14,403 nt of DNA from an uncultured Desulfuromonadales bacterium. GTDB taxonomy: Bacteria > Desulfobacterota > Desulfuromonadia > Desulfuromonadales > Geopsychrobacteraceae. Below the pieces are notes generated by a model. The model worked only from the letters and a program-made list of their open reading frames with translations. It searched no databases and was not told where the DNA came from. Position 1 is the stretch's first letter. The number at the start of each line of letters is the position of its first letter. Made by a program: the position numbers and the translations under genes. Below, piece by piece: positions 1-7,770 of the stretch. The stretch covers positions 1-14,403 of the forward strand of contig CALZHQ010000107.1 in assembly GCA_945787295.1 (NCBI GenBank), in the 5' to 3' direction.

Positions 1-43
1 GCCGCCAGCGTTCGTTCTGAGCCAGGATCAAACTCTCCAGTTG
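1..43 (-). rRNA. rrs: 16S ribosomal RNA, 5' end only (partial)
   Basis: Read on the minus strand, this stretch holds the near-universal start of 16S rRNA, including GAGAGTTTGATCCTGGCTCAG-type sequence (the common 27F primer site) followed by the ACGAACGCTGGCGGC block. Aligning by eye to E. coli numbering puts nucleotide 1 of the mature rRNA near position 43. Only about the first 43 nucleotides are in the window; the rest lies off the left edge. The rRNA operon is transcribed in the same direction as the tyrS-to-smc cluster and lies downstream of tyrS. The exact mature 5' end is an estimate. Confidence 0.97.
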
Positions 44-160
44 TATACTGAAAGTTTAACCTAGTTTGTTCAATTGACTTGAACCCTTACAAGCTCTTTC
101 AAACATCTGTTATTTAGTTTTCAAAGACCAGGTTTTCTACCCGCCGCCCGTTGGCGACAA
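44..160 (-). promoter_or_regulatory. rRNA operon leader with boxA-like antitermination site
   Basis: This is the transcribed leader between the most downstream candidate rRNA promoter and the 16S 5' end. On the minus strand, about positions 135 to 111 read GGTCTTTGAAAACTAAATAA. This resembles the boxA element that loads the Nus antitermination complex on rRNA transcripts. A small hairpin (arms GTTCAA at 68-73 and TTGAAC at 79-84, 5-base loop) lies closer to the 16S gene and could take part in leader folding or processing. The boxA role is inferred from sequence and position. Confidence 0.6.
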
Positions 161-166
161 GCAAGG

Positions 167-217
167 ACTCTATCCAAATCAGCCCTAACTGTCAATCTCT
201 TTTTTATCTTTTTTTTC
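167..217 (-). promoter_or_regulatory. rRNA promoter, proximal, with UP element
   Basis: On the minus strand there is a perfect -35 hexamer TTGACA (190-195), a 17-base spacer, and a -10 hexamer TAGAGT (167-172). Directly upstream of the -35, at about 196-217, are two long A tracts separated by GAT. This is the layout of an UP element bound by the RNA polymerase alpha C-terminal domain. Initiation would fall near position 160, about 117 bases before the 16S start. The -35, spacing and A tracts are strong. The -10 matches consensus at 4 of 6 bases. Confidence 0.72.
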
Positions 218-267
218 GCCCCTCAAAACCGCCGAATTCGTCCGACCGTCCCGAGCAACGGAGCGCA

Positions 268-320
268 GTTATAACCAAATCACCACCACCCCGTCAATAC
301 TTTTTTACAGTTTTTTTTCG
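268..320 (-). promoter_or_regulatory. rRNA promoter, middle, with UP element
   Basis: On the minus strand TTGACG (292-297) is followed by an 18-base spacer and TATAAC (268-273, 5 of 6 to consensus). A 17-base spacer would give TTATAA instead. A-rich tracts at about 298-320, again two runs of A separated by a few bases, sit where an UP element would. The arrangement repeats that of the proximal promoter about 100 bases downstream, which supports both being real. Confidence 0.6.
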
Positions 321-348
321 CGCCCATATTTCCAAACGGCAAGTATCT

Positions 349-376
349 AATTTATCGCACTTTTCCAACCTGTCAA
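349..376 (-). promoter_or_regulatory. rRNA promoter, distal candidate
   Basis: On the minus strand there is a perfect TTGACA (371-376), a 16-base spacer and TAAATT (349-354, 4 of 6). The upstream flank is GT-rich rather than a clean A tract, so an UP element is less clear than at the two downstream promoters. It is the third -35-like TTGAC element in about 190 bases, consistent with tandem rRNA promoters. Confidence 0.45.
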
Positions 377-829
377 GCAACAACAAAACGCGCGCAGCGC
401 CGCTTGCCAACCTGCACAATCCAGTTCATGAACGAAAGAAACCTCCAGACCAGCAGCAGAGATTCTTTGCCGGCGAGAAATACAGCCCCCTGCTTAATCC
501 TCCGCCGTGCCCTCACCGTTCGATTTGACCCTGCCAGCCTCAGCCGTCAAACAGCAAATCCGGATCCGTGCCATCCTGAGAAAGAAGTACTGCGAGGTTT
601 TCACCCTCGTCGCCCTCCTGCCTGTACTGCCGTACAAAGCACTCAGAGCTGTTTCGGCATCAGTCCCATCATGGCAACGGGCAACGACATCCCAAGCCAG
701 CAGATTTACTCAGGGGGTAGCTCCGAAAAGCAAAGCGCCCTGAAACCATCGGTCTCAAGACGCTTATCCTACAACTAAACTCATTCCACAGAAATGATAG
801 AGCGGGGGCGTGAAATGTTTTGCGTAAAA
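377..829. other. Non-coding stretch between tyrS and the rRNA promoters
   Basis: About 450 bases follow the tyrS stop codon before the first rRNA promoter. The open frames here are short, have no family resemblance and no clear ribosome binding site, so I see no gene. The only structure I can support is a stem-loop at 710-743, listed separately. No hairpin followed by a T run is visible, so tyrS transcription may continue into the rRNA promoter region or end by Rho. Confidence 0.6.
710..743 (-). other. Stem-loop downstream of tyrS
   Basis: Arms TCAGGG (710-715) and CCCTGA (738-743) form a 6-base-pair outer stem. Inside it, on the minus strand, GCTTT and GGAGC can add an inner stem that includes two G-U pairs and closes on a 7-base loop. 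It starts about 87 bases after the tyrS stop. It lacks a following U tract, so it is not a standard intrinsic terminator. It could protect a 3' end or be chance. Confidence 0.3.
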
Positions 830-2122
830 TCACACCGCCTCGATGATGTAGTAGTTTTTTTTGCCCTTCTGTATCAGCAGGTATGCACCGTTGATCAGAT
901 CTGCCCCGGTCACCAGGTACTCCTGATCGGTCAATTTGGTTTTGTTGAGGCTGAGTCCGTTTCCCTTGATCGTGCGGCGCAGCTCACCCTTAGACGGGAA
1001 AGCCGCTGTTTCCGTAGCGAGCAGCTCCACAACCGGCACACCGGCATCGAGCTTGGTACGGTCTATTTCATAGGTCGGCACACCTTCAAACACCGCCAGG
1101 AAGGTCTCCTTATCCAGCCTTGCCAGGCTTTCAGTCGTGGCTTTGCCAAAAAGAATCTGTGAGGCCTCCACCGCCATGTTGTATTCTTCTTCGTCATGAA
1201 CCATGCATGTGACCTCTTTAGCCAGACGCTTCTGCAAAGGTCGCAGGTGCGGTTCAGCCTCCTGCTGCCTGACCAGTGCTGCCACTTCTTCCTTACCCAA
1301 GAGCGTGAAGATTTTAATGTACTTCTCGGCATCGACGTCAGAAACATTGAGCCAGAACTGGTAGAACTTGTAGGGTGTGGTCAGCTTCGGGTCGAGCCAG
1401 ACGTTACCGCTTTCCGTTTTTCCGAATTTACCGCCATCCGCTTTGGTGATGAGCGGACAGGTCAGGGCAAAGGCTTCACCACCCTCCTTGCGGCGGACAA
1501 GCTCCGTGCCAGTCGTAATATTCCCCCATTGGTCCGACCCGCCCATCTGCAACTTACAGTTCTTCTCACGGTACAGATGTAAAAAATCGGTGCCCTGCAC
1601 CAGCTGATAGGTAAATTCGGTGAAGGACAACCCCATCTTGGATTCTTCCCCAAGACGTTTTTTGACGCTATCCTTGGCCATCATGTAATTGACCGTAATA
1701 TGCTTGCCGATATCGCGGATAAACTCCAGAAAACTGAAATTTTTCATCCAGTCGTAATTATTGACCAGCTCTGCGGCATTGGCGGCATCCGATTCAAAAT
1801 CGAGAAACTTCGCCAACTGTTTCCTCAAACATTCCTCGTTATGACGGAGGGTCTGCTCGTCGAGCAGATTGCGCTCTGCCGACTTCCCCGACGGATCGCC
1901 GATCATTCCGGTCGCTCCGCCGACAAGTGCGATCGGTTTATGACCGGCGATCTGGAAATGCTTAAGCATCATCACGCTGACCAGGTGGCCGATATGCAGA
2001 GAATCGGCCGTCGGGTCGATCCCAACGTAGGCCGAGGTCATTTCTTTTTGAAGTTGTTCTTCGGTCCCGGGGGTGATGTCGTGGATCATGCCACGCCAGG
2101 TCAATTCTTCGACAAAATTCAT
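830..2122 (-). CDS. tyrS: Tyrosyl-tRNA synthetase
   Basis: This enzyme charges tRNA-Tyr with tyrosine using ATP, in the cytoplasm, as a homodimer. In the 432-residue frame opened by an upstream TTG, the class I HIGH motif is at residues 45-48 in the context [14 protein letters not shown]. The tyrosine-site block GGSDQWGN is at about 196-203, and the KMSKS-equivalent KFGKT is at 234-238, a form usual in bacterial TyrRS. The C-terminal part (about 366-432) is an S4-type RNA-binding domain. Length is normal for the TyrS family. Two starts are possible: TTG at 2128 or ATG at 2122. I chose the ATG, giving 430 residues, because neither start has a strong ribosome binding site and MNF-type starts fit the family. 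It follows ymdB by about 35 bases and is the last gene before the rRNA operon. Confidence 0.97.
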   Translation of the reverse strand: MNFVEELTWRGMIHDITPGTEEQLQKEMTSAYVGIDPTADSLHIGHLVSVMMLKHFQIAGHKPIALVGGATGMIGDPSGKSAERNLLDEQTLRHNEECLRKQLAKFLDFESDAANAAELVNNYDWMKNFSFLEFIRDIGKHITVNYMMAKDSVKKRLGEESKMGLSFTEFTYQLVQGTDFLHLYREKNCKLQMGGSDQWGNITTGTELVRRKEGGEAFALTCPLITKADGGKFGKTESGNVWLDPKLTTPYKFYQFWLNVSDVDAEKYIKIFTLLGKEEVAALVRQQEAEPHLRPLQKRLAKEVTCMVHDEEEYNMAVEASQILFGKATTESLARLDKETFLAVFEGVPTYEIDRTKLDAGVPVVELLATETAAFPSKGELRRTIKGNGLSLNKTKLTDQEYLVTGADLINGAYLLIQKGKKNYYIIEAV

Positions 2123-2157
2123 TTTCAATACTTATCTGTTCAATGACGTTTAAGATT

Positions 2158-2937
2158 TTACGGACCGACCTGGATGCGCTCTATCGCCTCACAGCAGCCC
2201 GTCTTTTCGTTAATTGTCAATACAACCGCACATAACTGCGGGTCCTTTTTGGCCGGTTCAAGCCGCACCGGCAGCTGGGTCAGAAATCTCTGGATCGCTG
2301 GCTCTTTCTGATTGCCGATAATCGCATCCTGGCTACCGGACATGCCGACATCGGTCAGATAGCCGGTCCCACCTTCCAGGATCCGTTCATCAGCAGTCTG
2401 CACATGAGTGTGAGTACCAATCACTCCCGAAACGCGCCCAGCAAGGTAATGCCCAAGCGCCTGCTTTTCGCTGGTCGCTTCGGCATGAAAGTCGACAAAT
2501 ATAATAGGTGTCACCTTGCGCAGCTCAGCGACAAGACCGTCGGCCGCGCGAAATGGACAATCGAGGTTCTTCATAAACACCCGGCCCTCGAGGTTCAACA
2601 CACCGATCTTGACTCCGGCTGCCGTCTCGAAAACACCATCTCCCCGCCCCGGCAGGCCAGATGGGTAGTTGGCAGGTCGTAGCAAACGCTTCTCCTGCTC
2701 CAGGGCATCGTTGATTTCCCGCTTGTCCCAGATGTGATTACCACTGGTCACCACATCCACTCCGGCATCGAACAGCTCATGCAGAACCGAAGCGGTCAAA
2801 CCGAAACCGGCAGCGGCATTCTCACCATTGGCCACAACCAGGTCGATCATCTGCTTGTCGATCAGCCGATCCAGACGATCGACAAGCACCTTACGCCCGG
2901 GCCGACCAACGATATCACCTATAAATAACAGCTTCAC
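2158..2937 (-). CDS. ymdB: YmdB-family metallophosphoesterase (TIGR00282 type)
   Basis: This 259-residue protein belongs to the calcineurin-like YmdB family. The Bacillus member hydrolyses 2',3'-cyclic nucleotides and is known to be genetically linked to RNase Y. Metal-ligand motifs are visible in order: GDIVGRPG with Asp8, NGEN at 37-40, SGNHIWDK with Asn67 and His68, DFHAEATSEK with His151, and GTHTHVQT with His176 and His178. No signal peptide or membrane segment is seen, so it should be cytoplasmic. The start is GTG at 2937, preceded by GGGAG with a 6-base gap. It lies 102 bases downstream of rny and 35 bases upstream of tyrS, so it is probably co-transcribed with them. Length is usual for the family. 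The exact substrate in this organism cannot be read from sequence. Confidence 0.93.
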   Translation of the reverse strand: MKLLFIGDIVGRPGRKVLVDRLDRLIDKQMIDLVVANGENAAAGFGLTASVLHELFDAGVDVVTSGNHIWDKREINDALEQEKRLLRPANYPSGLPGRGDGVFETAAGVKIGVLNLEGRVFMKNLDCPFRAADGLVAELRKVTPIIFVDFHAEATSEKQALGHYLAGRVSGVIGTHTHVQTADERILEGGTGYLTDVGMSGSQDAIIGNQKEPAIQRFLTQLPVRLEPAKKDPQLCAVVLTINEKTGCCEAIERIQVGP

Positions 2938-2960
2938 GCTGCGCTCCCTAAATATGCAGA

Positions 2961-3010
2961 CAGGACTCGCCCACCATTCTCAACAGGCGGAGAAGGTAGC
3001 ACGAGTCCTG
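2961..3010 (-). other. Long imperfect hairpin between rny and ymdB
   Basis: A 9-base perfect inverted repeat, CAGGACTCG (2961-2969) and CGAGTCCTG (3002-3010), encloses an inner stem of TTCTC (2977-2981) with GAGAA (2990-2994) around an 8-base loop. ACC (2973-2975) and GGT (2995-2997) extend the inner stem past a one-base bulge. About 17 pairs form in total. It fills most of the 102-base gap between the rny stop and the ymdB start. No T run follows on either strand, so it is not a standard intrinsic terminator. It may be a processing or stability element that separates rny expression from ymdB-tyrS. Confidence 0.6.
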
Positions 3011-3039
3011 CGTGTGGTAAATAGATTGTTCGCGCCGGT

Positions 3040-4605
3040 TTATTTAGCGTATTCGACGGCGCGGGTCTCACGAATAACGTTAACCCGAATCTGCCCCGGG
3101 TAAGTCATTTCCTGTTCGATCTTCTGAGCGATATCCTTGGCCAGCACGTGCGACTGACTGTCGGAGATCTCATCACTGGAAACCATAACCCGTATTTCTC
3201 GGCCGGCCTGAATGGCAAAGCAGCCGGTGACACCACCGAAGGAAGTGCCGATCTGCTCCAGATCGCGTAACCGCTTGACGTAGGTTTCCAGCGTTTCGCG
3301 CCGCGCGCCGGGACGCGCTCCGGAAAGAGCATCGGCCGCTTGAACCAGGATGGCCAACACGGTATCCGGCCGCTCATCTTCATGGTGAGCAGAGATGGCA
3401 TGGACGATCTTTGCCGACTCGCCATACTTACGAGCCAAGTCGCCACCATTGACGGCGTGCGAGCCTTCCAGCTCATGGCTGACCGCCTTACCGATATCGT
3501 GCAACAAACCGGCACGCTTGGCCTGCTTGACGTTGATGCCCAACTCAGCAGCCATCATGCCACAAAGGAAGGCAACCTCGATGGAATGCACCAAAACGTT
3601 CTGGCCGTAAGAGGTCCGGTACTTGAGCATACCGAGCAGCTTGATAATCTCTGGATGAATCCCGTGGACACCAACATCGAAGGTCGCCTGCTCTCCCGCT
3701 TCGCGAATCGCCTCATCCACCTCTTCGCTGGCCTTCTCCACCAATTCCTCAATCCGTGCCGGGTGAATCCGGCCATCGGCGATCAAGCGCTCCAAAGAGA
3801 TCTTGGCAACTTCTCTCCGCACTGGATTAAAGCCTGAAATTACCACCGCCTCTGGAGTATCATCAATAATCAGATCGATTCCCGTTGCCGCTTCGATGGC
3901 ACGGATGTTCCGGCCTTCACGGCCGATAATCCGCCCTTTCATTTCATCTGACGGCAAAGGCACGACACTGACGGTCTTTTCAGCGACAAAATCTCCGGCA
4001 TAGCGCTGGATCGCCAGAGCCATGATCATCTTCGCCTTACGATCAGCCACCTCTCGGGCCTCGTCCTCTATCTGTTTGATACTCTTGGCTGCATCATGGC
4101 GAGCCTCACTGAGCATCGTATCCATCAGTTGCTGCTTGGCCTGCTCCCCGCTCATGCCGGAAACCTTCTCCAGTTGAGCGCGCTGTTCAGCATGCAGCTG
4201 ATCAATTTCTGCCGTTTTTTTCTGCAGCTGCTCATTCTGTTGACGCACTTGATTTTCTTTATTGCCCAGCTCATTGCTGCGCTGCTCAATCTGATCCTGT
4301 TTGCGATCCAAGTTTTCTTCTTTTTGCTGTAACCGATTCTCCTGCCCCTGAATCTCCTTGCGCAATTCGCGAACTTCTTTTTCCCAATCATCCTTGGCCT
4401 GTAGAACCACGTCCTTGGCCTGAATAGTCGCTTCTTTGCAGATCGTTTCCGACTCTTTACGCGCATCTGCAACAATTTGTTCAGCAGCCGCTTTGGCATT
4501 GGCAACGGTCGACTCCGACAGTTTCCGACGCAGCAGCATGCCGAGAAAAACCCCGATCGCCAAGGCGACCAGAACCACAATTATCATCAAAATATCCATC
4601 TGCAC
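3040..4605 (-). CDS. rny: Ribonuclease Y
   Basis: RNase Y is a membrane-anchored endoribonuclease that starts mRNA decay in bacteria lacking or supplementing RNase E. The 521-residue protein has the expected order. An N-terminal membrane helix lies at about residues 5-26. A long charged and Gln-rich coiled coil spans about 30-200. A KH RNA-binding domain contains [15 protein letters not shown] at about 224-238. An HD-type metal domain carries HDIGKA with His369-Asp370. The C-terminal part matches family length. The start is GTG at 4605, chosen because AGGGAGG sits 8 bases upstream; the in-frame ATG at 4599 would be 14 bases away. It lies 24 bases after the cyclo-ligase stop, in the same direction. 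Adjacent ymdB fits the known rny-ymdB pairing. Confidence 0.97.
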   Translation of the reverse strand: MQMDILMIIVVLVALAIGVFLGMLLRRKLSESTVANAKAAAEQIVADARKESETICKEATIQAKDVVLQAKDDWEKEVRELRKEIQGQENRLQQKEENLDRKQDQIEQRSNELGNKENQVRQQNEQLQKKTAEIDQLHAEQRAQLEKVSGMSGEQAKQQLMDTMLSEARHDAAKSIKQIEDEAREVADRKAKMIMALAIQRYAGDFVAEKTVSVVPLPSDEMKGRIIGREGRNIRAIEAATGIDLIIDDTPEAVVISGFNPVRREVAKISLERLIADGRIHPARIEELVEKASEEVDEAIREAGEQATFDVGVHGIHPEIIKLLGMLKYRTSYGQNVLVHSIEVAFLCGMMAAELGINVKQAKRAGLLHDIGKAVSHELEGSHAVNGGDLARKYGESAKIVHAISAHHEDERPDTVLAILVQAADALSGARPGARRETLETYVKRLRDLEQIGTSFGGVTGCFAIQAGREIRVMVSSDEISDSQSHVLAKDIAQKIEQEMTYPGQIRVNVIRETRAVEYAK

Positions 4606-4629
4606 GGCAAAATCCTCCCTTTGCAGAGT

Positions 4630-5208
4630 TTATGGTGAACCTGCCGCCACGTTGCGGCAGGGGATAAACTGAGTTTCCGTCACCACGTAGTCGAGCTGCT
4701 CGTCGTGAGCCTCGACCGGCAACGAATCACAGAGCTGAAAATCGAAACAAAGCCCGACACTGACGGCAGCCGCCGCCATGCGGGACAATTCCCGATCGTA
4801 AAAACCTTTTCCATAGCCGAGGCGAAAACCGTCACGATCGAAGGCCACCCCGGGCACGACAATCAGATCGATCTCATCCGCCGAAAGGACACTCCCGTCC
4901 CTCGGCTCAGCAACGCCAAAAGTGCCCGGCACCAGCTCTGCAGCAGATGCAACGGTCACGAACTGCAGCGCTTTGCCAAAGACACGCGGATAGCAAACCT
5001 GCTTTTTAAACAGTCGGGCAGCACCGAACAACTGATCAGTACGGACTTCATTATTAATCGGGCTGTACAGGGCCAGAGTTTCAGCGTGGGAAAAACAATC
5101 GGAGTCGAGCAAGTGCTGCTGGACCTGATGGCTTAATTCCCGGCAGGTCGCCTCACCCAGCTGTTTACGCTGAGTTAACAGTTGCTGTCGTATTGCACGC
5201 TTTTCCAT
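4630..5208 (-). CDS. fau: 5-formyltetrahydrofolate cyclo-ligase
   Basis: This enzyme (also called methenyltetrahydrofolate synthetase, YgfA, MthfS) converts 5-formyl-THF to 5,10-methenyl-THF with ATP in the cytoplasm, returning a storage folate to one-carbon metabolism. The 192-residue protein carries the N-terminal basic helix of the family (EKRAIRQQLLTQRKQL), the NEVRTDQL substrate region at about 53-60, a VVPGVAFDRDGFRLG segment, and the signature GYGKGFYDRE at about 131-140. The reading frame stays open upstream to an ATG at 5319. That 37-residue extension has no family character and would overlap the non-coding region, so I set the start at the ATG at 5208, with GGAG about 10 bases upstream. 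It precedes rny by 24 bases. Confidence 0.93.
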   Translation of the reverse strand: MEKRAIRQQLLTQRKQLGEATCRELSHQVQQHLLDSDCFSHAETLALYSPINNEVRTDQLFGAARLFKKQVCYPRVFGKALQFVTVASAAELVPGTFGVAEPRDGSVLSADEIDLIVVPGVAFDRDGFRLGYGKGFYDRELSRMAAAAVSVGLCFDFQLCDSLPVEAHDEQLDYVVTETQFIPCRNVAAGSP

Positions 5209-5485
5209 AACGGAGAGCTCCGGCGAACCGCAAGTCTCCAGGGCAGGAAGAATCTGAAAGGGCAGGCATGACCAAGAAATGGATATTGAGCGCGTCTCCC
5301 GCAACGCGTGATAAAACACTACTCGTCTATGAAACCACTCGTTACTGTTACCGGCTGTGACAAAAGTACTCTAGCTTAATATAAAGTAGCCGGATATGCG
5401 ATCTCCACCGCCCTAACGGGCTCAATCATGTTTCAAGTGGTCCAAAAACCGGGATCTTAAACACCGTTAGTAACCGGTGTATCCA

Positions 5486-5515
5486 ATTCTAATATGCCGT
5501 ACCAATCTATCTAAA
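5486..5515 (-). promoter_or_regulatory. Second candidate promoter in the zapA-fau gap
   Basis: On the minus strand TTTAGA (5510-5515) and TAGAAT (5486-5491) are separated by 18 bases; each hexamer matches consensus at 4 or 5 positions. Initiation would fall near 5480, at the start of the most structured part of the gap. It may be an internal promoter for the candidate RNA or for the downstream fau-rny-ymdB-tyrS genes. Confidence 0.35.
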
Positions 5516-5516
5516 A

Positions 5517-5533
5517 GCCCTGAATAGCAGGGT
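5517..5533 (-). terminator. Weak terminator-like hairpin after zapA
   Basis: CCCTG (5518-5522) and CAGGG (5528-5532) pair around a 5-base AATAG loop. On the minus strand the stem is followed by CTTTTAG. The stem is only five pairs and the T run only four, so termination would be partial at best. It lies about 55-70 bases after the zapA stop. Confidence 0.3.
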
Positions 5534-5567
5534 TGTTTTAACATCGTCTCGTGACGTAATGCCTAAT

Positions 5568-5595
5568 AATATACCGCTCTTAATCTATTTAGCAA
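5568..5595 (-). promoter_or_regulatory. Candidate promoter overlapping the zapA stop codon
   Basis: On the minus strand TTGCTA (5590-5595) is followed by a 16-base spacer and TATATT (5568-5573, 5 of 6). With an 18-base spacer the -10 would be TATTAT. The -35 matches consensus at 4 of 6. Transcription would start near 5561 and read the whole non-coding gap, supporting an independent RNA or a separate promoter for fau onward. Confidence 0.42.
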
Positions 5596-5870
5596 CCAGA
5601 AACCACTCGCTCCAGTCGCGTGACCAGTTCATTCAGTCGAGAATCCTGTTGCCCTTGTTGATTCTGCTGATCAAGAAGGAGTAGATATTGCCCCGCCAGA
5701 TTCAACAGCGTCAACACCGTTAAATCACGCGTATCAACAGTCCTGCCTGCTGCAGTTTCCTGCAGCATGTTTTCCACGAAATCTGCAACCCGCTGCACCT
5801 CTGCCTCTGACTGCTGGCTGCGCAGACTATACTCTCGACCGAGAATCCTTACTTGAATTTTCTGGCTCAT
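5589..5870 (-). CDS. zapA: Cell division protein ZapA
   Basis: ZapA binds FtsZ and promotes bundling and stability of the Z ring at midcell. The 93-residue protein shows the family layout: an N-terminal globular head with the KIQVRILGREYSLRS strand pattern at residues 4-18, a SEAEVQRVADFVENML helix, a DLTVLTLLNLAGQYL helix at about 49-63, and a C-terminal Gln-rich coiled coil. Its length is normal. The start ATG at 5870 overlaps the stop of the upstream small gene in an ATGA junction and is preceded by GGAGG, which implies translational coupling. Its position upstream of the cyclo-ligase gene matches the zapA-ssrS-ygfA order of many proteobacteria. Confidence 0.93.
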   Translation of the reverse strand: MSQKIQVRILGREYSLRSQQSEAEVQRVADFVENMLQETAAGRTVDTRDLTVLTLLNLAGQYLLLLDQQNQQGQQDSRLNELVTRLERVVSGC

Positions 5871-6058
5871 GCGTCCTCCAGGTTCAAGCTTTCAAGACGT
5901 TGCAGAACCTGATCAATCTCTCGCAACAGCTCAGCCTTTTCTTGTTGCCAGGCCGTTTTTTCCTCTCGCAGCAGATGACATTCCTGGGCCAGCTGACGAT
6001 TTTTCTCAACAACCTTTTCAACTGCAGCCTGCAATCTATCCAACAATGTATCCTGCAT
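5867..6058 (-). CDS. Small coiled-coil protein, ZapB-like
   Basis: This short gene encodes 63 residues that are almost wholly one coiled coil (QDTLLDRLQAAVEKVVEKNR and onward), with heptad leucines and many Glu, Gln, Lys and Arg. It has no membrane segment or signal. The frame stays open further upstream, but the ATG at 6058 has AGGAAGGG about 8 bases before it, and the upstream part overlaps ftsY, so I take the short form. Its stop overlaps the zapA start by ATGA. A small coiled-coil protein coupled to zapA suggests a divisome role like ZapB, which links ZapA to other division and chromosome factors. That role is inferred from size, composition and context. Coiled coils are low-complexity, so homology to E. 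coli ZapB (81 residues) is unproven. Confidence 0.8.
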   Translation of the reverse strand: MQDTLLDRLQAAVEKVVEKNRQLAQECHLLREEKTAWQQEKAELLREIDQVLQRLESLNLEDA

Positions 6059-6089
6059 AAGAAAAACCCTTCCTGCCTGAGTCTGCCTG

Positions 6090-7340
<1,251 letters not shown>

Positions 7341-7377
7341 TTACAAATCTCCTGTTCCCAGCAAAAAGCCGGAATAT

Positions 7378-7737
7378 CTATTCAAATTCAGAGCGCAGCT
7401 CGTCAACACAGCGGCGCATTTTAAACGCGGCCCGGGCAGCGATCGACTGCGGGCCAAGAGTCAAAACGAGAAAATAGTCTACTGTCAATGGTGCAATCAA
7501 GGTTTTATTGTTACCGGTGCGGATTAGCACCTCTTCCAGTTCGCCCGAACCAATCCGCGACATCGCTTCGCGCAACAAGTTGAGAATAATTCCCTTGTGC
7601 GCACCCAACACCTTGATATCATATTCCTCCATCCGGGCGACCTGATCGACCGCCTCCCCTTCCCAGTCAATAATTATTGCGCCAAGCGCGCCAGGAATGT
7701 CCTCCAGCAACCGGTTCAACAACGATTTAAACGGCAT
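7378..7737 (-). CDS. Roadblock/LC7 domain protein
   Basis: This 119-residue protein is a single Roadblock/LC7 fold. It begins with the helix FKSLLNRLLEDIPGALG, then the typical strand pair AIIIDWEGEAVDQVA, a central helix, the strand EVLIRTGNNKTLIAPL, and the strand YFLVLTLGP, ending in a C-terminal helix. No signal peptide or membrane segment is seen. In bacteria such proteins often act as partners or GTPase-activating factors of small Ras-like GTPases, as MglB does for MglA. No MglA-like GTPase is in this window. The ATG at 7737 has GGGGAG 3-4 bases upstream. It sits 33 bases after smc and 37 bases before ftsY. Its role beside smc and ftsY is unknown to me. Confidence 0.85.
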   Translation of the reverse strand: MPFKSLLNRLLEDIPGALGAIIIDWEGEAVDQVARMEEYDIKVLGAHKGIILNLLREAMSRIGSGELEEVLIRTGNNKTLIAPLTVDYFLVLTLGPQSIAARAAFKMRRCVDELRSEFE

Positions 7738-7770
7738 AGGCTCCCCTTAGTCTTCTTCATTTTCAAACAC

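Larger units (their letters stand above)
5300..5561 (-). ncRNA. Candidate structured RNA, possible 6S RNA (ssrS), boundaries uncertain
   Basis: The 380-base gap between zapA and the cyclo-ligase gene has no credible coding frame. In many proteobacteria 6S RNA, which binds sigma70 RNA polymerase holoenzyme, is encoded in this neighbourhood. The gap carries its own promoter-like sequences and several inverted repeats on the minus strand. These are a hairpin with arms at 5461-5466 and 5475-5480; a GCCC/GGGC hairpin at 5410-5421 nested in CCAC/GTGG (5405-5408 with 5437-5440) and GATC/GATC (5400-5403 with 5453-5456); GGATA/TATCC (5392-5396 with 5480-5484); and AGCCGG/CCGGCT (5388-5393 with 5351-5356). 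I could not fold it into the typical single long 6S hairpin with a central bubble, so the 6S label rests on position. Ends are approximate. Confidence 0.38.

Noticed and set aside
522..560. Inverted repeat TTTGAC and GTCAAA upstream of the rRNA promoters
   Set aside because: Six-base arms with a 16-base gap, no matching -10 or adjacent gene start, so there is not enough to call it a site.
151..778. Overlapping plus-strand open frames of about 125 codons next to the rRNA promoters
   Set aside because: They overlap promoter and leader sequence, have low-complexity composition and no plausible ribosome binding site or family motif.
5209..5319. N-terminal extension of the cyclo-ligase frame to an ATG at 5319
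   Set aside because: The extra 37 residues have no family similarity. The ATG at 5208 gives normal family length and has a GGAG upstream.
5357..5386. Plus-strand promoter-like pair GTGACA and TATAAA
   Set aside because: No plus-strand gene follows, and AT-rich intergenic DNA gives such matches often.
5390..5485. Multi-helix fold considered as a tRNA or a c-di-GMP riboswitch
   Set aside because: No acceptor, anticodon or T-arm pattern fits a tRNA, and the conserved GEMM core sequence is not seen.
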